From: Comamonadaceae bacterium
GTDB taxonomy: Bacteria; Pseudomonadota; Gammaproteobacteria; Burkholderiales; Burkholderiaceae_C
Reading direction: 5' to 3'
Assembly (NCBI GenBank): GCA_947455585.1
Contig: CANGOY010000026.1
Span: 1 to 13,356, forward strand
Length of the DNA: 13,356 nt
The stretch's first letter is position 1. Every line of letters begins with the position of its first letter. The notes beneath the pieces were generated by a model that worked only from the letters and a program-made list of their open reading frames with translations, was not told where the DNA came from and ran no database searches. Below are positions 7,694 through 13,356 of the stretch, piece by piece. The position numbers were made by a program, and so were the translations under genes.

Positions 7694-7711
7694 CGGTTTT
7701 AAATCAAACCG
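7694..7711. terminator. Short inverted repeat between convergent genes
   Basis: CGGTTT at 7694-7699 and AAACCG at 7706-7711 form a 6-base stem with a 6-base loop. It covers the stop codon and last codons of the exonuclease gene, just past the stop of the channel gene. Neither strand has a clear T-run after it, so it is at best a weak bidirectional terminator. Confidence 0.3.
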
Positions 7712-8490
7712 TCGTACGCGATGGTGATGGGCGCGTGGTCTGAAAATTTTTCGTCTTTGTAGATTGACTCACTGCGCGCCTTTGCTGCCAGCGCTGGCGT
7801 GGCCAAGTGGTAGTCCAAACGCCAGCCCACGTTGTTGGCATAGGCTTGGCCGCGGTTGCTCCACCAGGTGTAGCAAGCATCGGTGGTGTCGGGCTGCAGA
7901 TGGCGGTACACATCCACCACGCCGCCGTCGGTGGTGAGTTGCGTCATCCACGCGCGCTCTTCGGGCAAGAAGCCGCTGTTTTTTTTGTTGCCTTTCCAGT
8001 TCTTCAAGTCGGCCTCGTGGTGTGCGATGTTGATGTCGCCGCACAGCACAAACTCACGTTCTTGTTTCAAGGCATTGAGGTGTGGGTACATGGCCGCTAA
8101 GAAGCGGTATTTCGCGTCTTGACGCTCAGGGCCTGACGAGCCGCTGGGAAAGTAGCTGCTGATGATGGACAATTTTTGGGTGGGCGTATCGAAGCGCAAC
8201 TCGATGTAGCGGCCTTCGGCATCAAATTCGCCGCCGTCAAAACCCACGATGACGTCGCTGGGCTCGTGCTTGGTGAATACGCCCACGCCGGAGTAGCCTT
8301 TTTTCTGGGCATAGTGAAAGTGGCCTTTCAGACCCGCCAAGGTGTCGAAGGCGCCTTCGACGTCTGGGGCTTGGGCTTTGATTTCTTGGACGCAAATACA
8401 ATCAGGGCTGGCTTTATCGAGCCAAGCTTCCACGCCCTTGCGGGCGGCCGAACGAATGCCGTTGAGGTTGAGGCTGGTTAGTTTGAACAA
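7699..8490 (-). CDS. xth: Exodeoxyribonuclease III (ExoA/Xth family AP endonuclease)
   Basis: This enzyme repairs abasic sites and digests one strand of duplex DNA from the 3' end in the cytoplasm. The 263 residues match the usual length of about 260. All family blocks are present: LTSLNLNGIRSA with Asn8 and Asn10, CVQEIKA with metal-binding Glu36, SSYFPSGSSGPER with Tyr113, CGDINIAH with Asp152 and Asn154, NNVGWRLDYH with Asp226, and FSDHAPI with Asp251-His252. The start is TTG at 8490-8488. The frame is open upstream to a TAG at 8520-8518 but offers no ATG or GTG, and family proteins begin at this position. GGGGA lies 6 bases before the TTG. The gene is divergent from pyrE with 11 bases between start codons, so each gene's promoter should lie in the other's 5' coding region. 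Confidence 0.95.
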   Translation of the reverse strand: MFKLTSLNLNGIRSAARKGVEAWLDKASPDCICVQEIKAQAPDVEGAFDTLAGLKGHFHYAQKKGYSGVGVFTKHEPSDVIVGFDGGEFDAEGRYIELRFDTPTQKLSIISSYFPSGSSGPERQDAKYRFLAAMYPHLNALKQEREFVLCGDINIAHHEADLKNWKGNKKNSGFLPEERAWMTQLTTDGGVVDVYRHLQPDTTDACYTWWSNRGQAYANNVGWRLDYHLATPALAAKARSESIYKDEKFSDHAPITIAYDGLI

Positions 8491-8501
8491 GGAATTTCCC
8501 C
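8489..8501. promoter_or_regulatory. Shared, near-palindromic ribosome-binding region between xth and pyrE
   Basis: The bases between the two start codons read GGAATTTCCCC on the plus strand. AAGGAA (8489-8494) serves pyrE with a 7-base spacer and overlaps the TTG start codon of the exonuclease gene. On the minus strand the same segment gives GGGGA (8501-8497), 6 bases before that TTG. GGAATTTCC (8491-8499) is palindromic apart from its central base, so one short element supplies a purine-rich site in both directions. The exonuclease site is the weaker match. Confidence 0.65.
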
Positions 8502-9200
8502 ATGAGTCAGAGTGCTGCTACCAACGATGCGTTGGCCCAAGAATTTGTGCAATTTTCGCTGGATTGTGGCGTACTGAAATTTGGCGAGTTCAAAACCAAA
8601 GCGGGCCGCATGAGCCCTTACTTTTTCAACGCCGGTTTGTTTGACGACGGCGCCAAGTTAGGCAAGCTTGCCAGCTTTTACGCTCAGCGCTTGGTGCAAA
8701 GCGGCATTGAGTTCGACATGATTTTTGGTCCCGCTTACAAAGGCATTCCTTTGGGCGCGGCGGTGGCCATTGAATTGGCCCGCTTGGGCAAAAACGTGCC
8801 CTTTGCCTACAACCGCAAAGAAGCCAAAGACCACGGCGAAGGCGGCAGCTTGGTGGGCGCACCGCTCAAAGGTCGCGTGCTGATCGTGGACGACGTGATG
8901 AGCGCGGGCACGGCAGCACGTGAGTCCATTGCCCTCATCAAGGCTGCAGGTGCGACACCGCATGCCGTGGCGATTGCGCTGGACCGCCAAGAAATGGCAA
9001 CTGAAAAGCAAGCCGATGGCAGCACCCAAGACGTGCCTTACAGCGCCGTGCAATACGTGCGCGAGCAAGTGGGCTTGCAGGTGTGCGCGATTGCTGAGCT
9101 GAGCGATTTGCTCACCTACCTCAACGCCCAAAACGGCAACGCGATGGGCGAGCACTTGGCGCGTACGCAGGCGTACCGCGAACGCTACGGCGTGAAGTAA
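8502..9200 (+). CDS. pyrE: Orotate phosphoribosyltransferase
   Basis: PyrE joins orotate and PRPP to make orotidine 5'-phosphate, step five of de novo pyrimidine synthesis, in the cytoplasm. The 232 residues are slightly longer than the E. coli enzyme (213). The PRPP-binding motif VLIVDDVMSAGTA lies at 126-138. The flexible catalytic loop has RKEAKDHGEGG at 105-115. The N-terminal substrate region has LKFGEFKTKAGRMSPYFFNAG from residue 25 on. ATG 8502 has AAGGAA 7 bases upstream. The gene is divergent from exodeoxyribonuclease III and convergent with dctM, with 15 bases between stop codons. I saw no attenuator-like leader; the 5' region is the exonuclease coding sequence. Confidence 0.96.
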   Translation: MSQSAATNDALAQEFVQFSLDCGVLKFGEFKTKAGRMSPYFFNAGLFDDGAKLGKLASFYAQRLVQSGIEFDMIFGPAYKGIPLGAAVAIELARLGKNVPFAYNRKEAKDHGEGGSLVGAPLKGRVLIVDDVMSAGTAARESIALIKAAGATPHAVAIALDRQEMATEKQADGSTQDVPYSAVQYVREQVGLQVCAIAELSDLLTYLNAQNGNAMGEHLARTQAYRERYGVK

Positions 9201-9214
9201 TTTTCGGTCGAAGT

Positions 9215-9238
9215 GTTACGCAGCCACGCCTGCGTAAC
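9215..9238. terminator. Stem-loop at the convergent pyrE / dctM junction
   Basis: GTTACGCAG (9215-9223) and CTGCGTAAC (9230-9238) form a perfect 9-base inverted repeat with a 6-base loop. It starts 15 bases after the pyrE stop and contains the stop codon and last codons of dctM. It would fold in both transcripts and is the best terminator candidate in the window. On the minus strand AAAATT appears only about 10 bases past the stem, and the plus strand has no T-run, so it does not fit the strict intrinsic model. Confidence 0.55.
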
Positions 9239-10523
9239 CCATGGTGCGTGGCAACCACAGCACCAGTTCTGGAAAGAACGTCAGGGCCAGCAGCAAGCCC
9301 AACAGCATGACCAAGAACATCCAGCCCTCGCGCATCATCTCGCCAATCGGGATGCCGGTGAGGGCTTTGGTCACAAACAGCAGCATGCCAAACGGTGGGT
9401 GAATGAGGCCAATCATCATGTTGAGCACCACCAACACACCGAAGTGAACCAAGTCAATGCCCAGCGCATTCACAGCCGGCAAGAGCATCGGCACAAACAC
9501 CAGCAGTAACACAGACACATCGAGGAAGCAACCCAACACCAAGAACAGCACGTTGACCATCAGCAAGAACTGAATGCGGCTGAGCTGCATGCCATCGACC
9601 CAAGCGGCCATGTGTTGTGGCACCTGTTCGGCAGTGAAGGCGTAGTTCAAGATGAACGAGCCCGCCAAGATGATGGTGATGACGGCGCTGGCGCGTGTGG
9701 ACTCCATCACCACGCCCCAGAAGCTGCGCCATGTGAGCGCGCGGTACACCACGGTGGACAAAATCAACGCGTGCAGTGCCGCGACGGCGGCGGCTTCTGT
9801 AGGTGTGAATGCACCCGAGTAAATGCCGCCCAGCAACACGATGGGCATGGACAGCGGTAACGCACCGCGAAACAAAATAGCCGGCCATTCGCGCATGGGA
9901 ATCGGTTCTTCGCGTGGCATGTTGCGTTGGGTGGCAATGATGTGCACCACGCTCATCATCAAGACCGTCATCAGCAAACCGGGCACCACACCACCCAAAA
10001 ACAAAGCGCCCACAGACGCGCCCGACACGAGGGCGTAAATCACCATCGGAATAGACGGCGGAATGATGGGGCCGAGCGTGGCACTGGCCACCACCACCGC
10101 GCCTGCAAAACCGCGCGAGTATTCGGGCTTCTTGAGCATTTGCCGAATCGTCACCAAGCCCGGACCAGCGGCATCGGCAATGGCGCTGCCGCTCATGCCC
10201 GAGAAGATGACGCTGACCAAAATATCCACTTGCGCCAAGCCGCCGCGCATGCGTCCGACCAAGATGCGGCAGAAGTCAAAAATGCGTTCGCTGACCGTGC
10301 CCGCGTTCATCAAATTGGCGGCAAACACAAACAAGGGAACAGCCAACAGCACATAGCTGTTGTAAAGACCGTTGCTGACCTGTTCAGCCACAAGACCTAA
10401 GTCTTGGCCTTTGGTGATGAGGTAAGCCACACCTGACATGAGCATCGAAAACCCAATGGGCATGCGTAACAACATGCCCAGCACCAACACGGCGGCGAGG
10501 GCGGTGAGGGGTGACATCGTCAT
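9216..10523 (-). CDS. dctM: TRAP transporter large permease subunit DctM
   Basis: This 435-residue inner-membrane protein is the transport subunit of a sodium-coupled tripartite uptake system and should have about 12 membrane segments. It carries the DctM family blocks: VPLFVFAANLMNAG, then FSGMSGSAIADAAGPG, then TLGPIIPPSIPMVIYALVSG, then GAFTPTEAAAVAALHA. A hydrophobic C-terminal half ends LWLPRTMGYAGVAA. Length is normal for the family. ATG at 10523-10521 is chosen because it overlaps the dctQ stop as ATGA and has GAGG upstream. An in-frame ATG at 10634 would put about 37 polar, Cys- and Arg-containing residues before the first helix, and that stretch is really dctQ read in another frame. 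The gene is last in dctP-dctQ-dctM and convergent with pyrE. Confidence 0.95.
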   Translation of the reverse strand: MTMSPLTALAAVLVLGMLLRMPIGFSMLMSGVAYLITKGQDLGLVAEQVSNGLYNSYVLLAVPLFVFAANLMNAGTVSERIFDFCRILVGRMRGGLAQVDILVSVIFSGMSGSAIADAAGPGLVTIRQMLKKPEYSRGFAGAVVVASATLGPIIPPSIPMVIYALVSGASVGALFLGGVVPGLLMTVLMMSVVHIIATQRNMPREEPIPMREWPAILFRGALPLSMPIVLLGGIYSGAFTPTEAAAVAALHALILSTVVYRALTWRSFWGVVMESTRASAVITIILAGSFILNYAFTAEQVPQHMAAWVDGMQLSRIQFLLMVNVLFLVLGCFLDVSVLLLVFVPMLLPAVNALGIDLVHFGVLVVLNMMIGLIHPPFGMLLFVTKALTGIPIGEMMREGWMFLVMLLGLLLALTFFPELVLWLPRTMGYAGVAA

Positions 10524-10996
10524 GGTTTGACCTCGTGAATGTCTACGTCGCGGTTGTTCATGGCTTGCACCAAACCGTGCCAACTGCGTGCAGCCAAGGA
10601 AACAAGGAGCAGTACAAAGGGCAGAAACACCCATTCAAACGACAGACCCAATACAGCGGTTTTTTCGCGGGCCATGAAGTGCACGTATTCCCAGCTCGCA
10701 GGAATGGCAGCGATGGCCAAGCCGCCAATCAGTGTGTGACCCACCATGCGCATGAGGCGACGGGTGGCGGGGTTGACGGTGTTCCACACCAAGTCGAACA
10801 TCACATGCTCCTTCTCGGGTACCACAAATGCGCAGCTCCACAAGATGACCCACAGGTACAAGATGACCGCCAACTCATCGCTCCAAGGTAGCGGTTGGTC
10901 AAACCCGAAGCGCGCCACGATTTGAACGAGGAAGGTGATGAACAACGCGAGGAACAGCAAGCCTCCAACCGCGTTTGCGATTTTGCGCAAGAACAT
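10520..10996 (-). CDS. dctQ: TRAP transporter small permease subunit DctQ
   Basis: This 158-residue inner-membrane subunit binds the large permease. Four hydrophobic segments are visible: about 8-28, 41-60, 85-105 and 122-140. The second follows LPWSDELAVILYLWVILW, the most typical DctQ wording, and PEKEHVMFDL comes next. ATG at 10996-10994 is only 2 bases after the dctP stop codon and has no real Shine-Dalgarno sequence, since the upstream bases are A-rich. It is probably translated by ribosomes finishing dctP. Its stop overlaps the dctM start by 4 bases. Small TRAP subunits vary widely, so identification leans on the neighbours as well as the motif. Confidence 0.93.
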   Translation of the reverse strand: MFLRKIANAVGGLLFLALFITFLVQIVARFGFDQPLPWSDELAVILYLWVILWSCAFVVPEKEHVMFDLVWNTVNPATRRLMRMVGHTLIGGLAIAAIPASWEYVHFMAREKTAVLGLSFEWVFLPFVLLLVSLAARSWHGLVQAMNNRDVDIHEVKP

Positions 10997-10998
10997 TT

Positions 10999-12009
10999 TT
11001 ATTTGGTCGCGTTGATACGCTCAATCAGACCCTTGGGCCAGTTTTGTGCCATTTCGGATTTATCGTAAGCCGCTTGCACCGCTTTGCGGAAAGCTGCTTC
11101 GTTGGGCTTGTTGACTTGCAAACCTTGCTTTTTGAAGAAGTCCAAGATTTGCGTTTCTTCTTTGATGCGGTTGTCGTTGTTGAACTTGGCGGCCGCTTGT
11201 GCAGCAGCTTTCAGGTTTTTTTGCTCGGCAGCAGAAAGGCTGCTCCATGTCTTGTTAGACACCGCAATGAACAAGCTGTCGACTAAATGGTTGGTCAACA
11301 CAATTTGTTGCGTCACTTCGTAAAACTTGGCGGCGCGAACGGTCGGCAGAGGGTTGTCTTGGCCGTCGATGGTGCCTGTTTTTAGACCCATGTACACCTC
11401 TCCAAAAGCAAGCGGTGTGGCTGTGGCGCCCAAAGAATCGCCTAAAAACAACCATTCTTTAGACCCTGGCATGCGCAGCTTCACCCCTTTGAGGTCGGCA
11501 GGTGTATTGACCTTACGCGTATCGCGCAGGTTGAGTTGGCGTGTGCCCAAGTAAGCGGTGGCCAAGATGGTGACATCCATTTTTTCAGATGCAGCTTTGA
11601 ACAGCTCGTCGCCGATGGGGCCGTTGAACACCTTTTGTTGGTGCTTGGGGTCGCGAATGACATAGCCCGCAGTGAAGATAGAAAACTCTGGCACCAGCTT
11701 GGCAATGTCAAAGGCCGAGATAGACGCCAACTCTAAATTGCCACGCGCCATGGCAGCGGGCTCTGTACCCTGTTTGAACAAAGCCCCATTCAGATTGATT
11801 TGCACGTCGTACTGGTTAGGTGCGGACTTGTTCAGCGACTCTTTGAACACATCCCACATCTTGCCGTGCCAGTCATCAGCTACTGCAGGGCTGGAGATGC
11901 GCAACAGGCTTTTGTTTTGTGCCAAAGCGCTTGTCGTTGTTGCGGCCATTAATGCAGACGCTGTGGCTAAGCTCAACACGGTGCGGCGAAGCAAGGTGGA
12001 TGTGTTCAT
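10999..12009 (-). CDS. dctP: TRAP transporter periplasmic solute-binding protein DctP
   Basis: This 336-residue secreted protein captures the substrate and delivers it to the DctQM permease. The signal peptide is residues 1-30, with likely cleavage after SALA. The family's substrate-binding Arg is Arg179, in KGVKLRMPGSKEW. The following GEVYMGLKTGTIDGQDNPL contains Asn219, placed like the ligand-contacting Asn of SiaP-type proteins. The block AAKFYEVTQQIVLTNH is also typical. This pattern implies a carboxylate ligand, but C4-dicarboxylate, sialic acid, keto acid or aromatic acid cannot be told apart by reading. ATG at 12009-12007 has GAGGA 7 bases upstream. It begins 26 bases after the gatB stop on the same strand, with no terminator or obvious promoter in the gap, so it may be partly read through from gatB. 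Confidence 0.95.
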   Translation of the reverse strand: MNTSTLLRRTVLSLATASALMAATTTSALAQNKSLLRISSPAVADDWHGKMWDVFKESLNKSAPNQYDVQINLNGALFKQGTEPAAMARGNLELASISAFDIAKLVPEFSIFTAGYVIRDPKHQQKVFNGPIGDELFKAASEKMDVTILATAYLGTRQLNLRDTRKVNTPADLKGVKLRMPGSKEWLFLGDSLGATATPLAFGEVYMGLKTGTIDGQDNPLPTVRAAKFYEVTQQIVLTNHLVDSLFIAVSNKTWSSLSAAEQKNLKAAAQAAAKFNNDNRIKEETQILDFFKKQGLQVNKPNEAAFRKAVQAAYDKSEMAQNWPKGLIERINATK

Positions 12010-12035
12010 GTGTGTGTCCTCGTGTTTGGCTATTT

Positions 12036-13356
12036 TTAGCTCAACTTTTTCATCAACAGTTCATTGACTTGCGCTGGGTTGGCTTTGCCTTTACTGGCCT
12101 TCATGATGGGGCCGACCAAACCGTTCAATGCTTTGGCGTTACCCGCCTTGAACTCTTCCACGTTCTTGGGGTTGGCTGCCAGCACGTCGTCGATGATGGC
12201 TTCCAACGCACCTGTGTCGTTGATTTGCTTGAGACCTTTGGCTTCGATGAGGGCATCAACTCCACCCTCGTTATTCCACAGACCATCGAACACTTGGCGC
12301 GCAGCGCTGTTGCTGATGGTGTTGTCGCTGATGCGGGCAATCAAGGCGCCGAGTTGCGCTGCACTGACGGGGATGCTGTCAAACGTGACTTCACCGCTGT
12401 TGAGGCGACGAGACACTTCGCCCATGATCCAGTTGCTGGCGAGTTTGGCTTGGCCGCAGGCTTTGGTCGTGGCTTCAAAGTAAGCTGCGACGGCTTTGCT
12501 CTGTGTGAGTTGCGTGGCATCGTATTCAGGCAGCGCGTAGTCTTTGACAAAGCGCTCAGCCATCACGCGTGGCAGCTCTGCCATTTCGCTTCTCACGCTC
12601 TCTACCCAATCGCGGCCAATCACCAAAGGCGGCAGATCTGGGTCGGGGAAGTAGCGGTAGTCTGCCGCGTCTTCTTTGGTACGCATGGCGCGTGTTTCGC
12701 CCGTGTCTGGGTTGAACAGCACGGTGGCTTGTTCGATGGCGTGGCCGTCTTCAATTTGGTCGATTTGCCAACGCACTTCGTAGTCGATGGCTTGTTGCAT
12801 GAACTTGAAGCTGTTCAAGTTCTTAATTTCGCGGCGTGTGCCCAAGGGCGCGCCTGGCTTGCGCACCGACACGTTGGCGTCGCAACGGAACGAGCCTTCT
12901 TGCATGTTGCCGTCGCAAATGCCAATCCACGTGACGATTTTGTGCAGCTCTTTGGCGTAGGCCACGGCTTCGTCGCTGCTGCGCATGTCGGGCTGGGTGA
13001 CGATTTCCAAGAGCGGTGTGCCAGCGCGGTTCAAGTCGATGCCCGACTGACCAATGAAGTCTTCATGCAGCGATTTGCCTGCGTCTTCTTCGAGATGGGC
13101 ACGTTCCAAGCGCACAGTTTTGTGCACGGTCTCTTTGCCAACTTCCAAGAAGAACGACACCTCGCCACCTTGCACCACGGGGATTTCAAATTGGCTGATT
13201 TGGTAGCCCTTGGGCAGGTCAGGGTAAAAGTAGTTTTTGCGCGCAAAGATGCTGCGCTCGGCGATGTGTGCATTGACGGCTAAGCCGAACTCAATGGCGC
13301 GCTCGACGGCGCCGACGTTCATGACTGGCAGCGTGCCGGGCAGGGCCATGTCGACC
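12036..13356 (-). CDS. gatB: Asp/Glu-tRNA(Asn/Gln) amidotransferase subunit B GatB (5' end outside window)
   Basis: GatB is the kinase/tRNA-binding subunit of GatCAB, which converts Glu-tRNA(Gln) and Asp-tRNA(Asn) to the amidated forms. The visible 439 residues include [16 protein letters not shown], the family signature [24 protein letters not shown] and [13 protein letters not shown]. The C-terminal half is the YqeY-like helical domain, which ends NELLMKKLS. An ATG at 13349-13347 looks like a start, but the frame stays open to the edge. The two codons before it read VD, giving [13 protein letters not shown], which matches [13 protein letters not shown] of intact homologues. That Met is therefore internal, and about 45 N-terminal residues are missing. 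The presence of GatB suggests the organism makes Gln-tRNA, Asn-tRNA or both indirectly. gatA and gatC would be expected beyond the right edge. Confidence 0.96.
   Translation of the reverse strand, partial: VDMALPGTLPVMNVGAVERAIEFGLAVNAHIAERSIFARKNYFYPDLPKGYQISQFEIPVVQGGEVSFFLEVGKETVHKTVRLERAHLEEDAGKSLHEDFIGQSGIDLNRAGTPLLEIVTQPDMRSSDEAVAYAKELHKIVTWIGICDGNMQEGSFRCDANVSVRKPGAPLGTRREIKNLNSFKFMQQAIDYEVRWQIDQIEDGHAIEQATVLFNPDTGETRAMRTKEDAADYRYFPDPDLPPLVIGRDWVESVRSEMAELPRVMAERFVKDYALPEYDATQLTQSKAVAAYFEATTKACGQAKLASNWIMGEVSRRLNSGEVTFDSIPVSAAQLGALIARISDNTISNSAARQVFDGLWNNEGGVDALIEAKGLKQINDTGALEAIIDDVLAANPKNVEEFKAGNAKALNGLVGPIMKASKGKANPAQVNELLMKKLS

Noticed and set aside
10521..10634. Upstream ATG extending dctM by 37 residues
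   Set aside because: The extension is dctQ coding sequence in another frame, is not hydrophobic, and the ATGA overlap with dctQ supports ATG 10523.
12028..12042. Small GCTA/TAGC inverted repeat between gatB and dctP
   Set aside because: A 4-base, AT-containing stem is too short to be a terminator and overlaps the gatB stop by chance.
11919..13283. A 454-codon open frame on the plus strand
   Set aside because: It lies opposite gatB and the start of dctP. It has no recognisable domain, and both minus-strand genes have full family motifs. It is a by-product of biased codon use in a GC-rich gene.
13347..13349. ATG that could be taken as the gatB start
   Set aside because: The frame continues upstream to the edge with VD before the Met, matching the internal VDLALPG of intact GatB proteins, and the N-terminal catalytic-fold strands would be missing.
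1..13356. CRISPR arrays, insertion sequences, tRNA or rRNA genes, riboswitches, toxin-antitoxin or phage-defence genes
   Set aside because: None seen: no regularly spaced repeats, transposase motifs or terminal repeats, and almost every base is in a conventional gene.

Overview
The window reads as ordinary chromosome of a betaproteobacterium in Burkholderiales, most likely Comamonadaceae (Limnohabitans/Rhodoferax-like). This rests on the wording of PanD, GatB and PyrE, the moderately high GC, and a PP_4765-type flavoprotein. The genus is inference, because no rRNA or tRNA gene is present. Genes are packed almost without gaps: no stretch over about 85 bases lacks a gene, and both ends of the window cut through genes.

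Layout. (1) Bases 1-191, minus strand: the 5' part of panD (aspartate 1-decarboxylase, pantothenate synthesis). (2) 274-1554, minus: an FAD/NAD(P)-binding flavoprotein of the HI0933/BaiN group. (3) 1627-7692, plus: a four-gene export operon made of a small membrane protein of no recognised family, an RND periplasmic adaptor, a CzcA/CusA-like RND pump and a TolC-type outer-membrane factor. The last three genes overlap by 1-4 bases and should be translationally coupled. (4) 7699-8490, minus: exodeoxyribonuclease III, convergent with the export operon. (5) 8502-9200, plus: pyrE, divergent from the exonuclease gene with only 11 bases between start codons. (6) 9216-12009, minus: a complete tripartite TRAP transporter, dctP-dctQ-dctM in transcription order. 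(7) 12036-13356, minus: gatB, lacking its 5' end, lying 26 bases upstream of dctP in the same direction.

How the genes work together. The RND set should form one envelope-spanning complex (inner-membrane pump, periplasmic adaptor, outer-membrane channel), probably for metal cations or another toxic compound. The pump has Ala in place of the first Asp of the CzcA TM4 motif, so a Zn/Co/Cd assignment is not safe. The TRAP genes encode a periplasmic binding protein plus small and large membrane subunits for sodium-driven uptake of an organic acid. PanD, PyrE, ExoIII and GatB are housekeeping functions; the RND and TRAP sets look like accessory modules placed among them.

I found no new defence system, CRISPR array, mobile element or obvious novel machine. 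The points most worth checking are the unassigned small protein heading the RND operon, the pump's TM4 motif, the near-palindromic double ribosome-binding site between xth and pyrE, and stem-loops at several gene ends, one built from the last codons of dctM.
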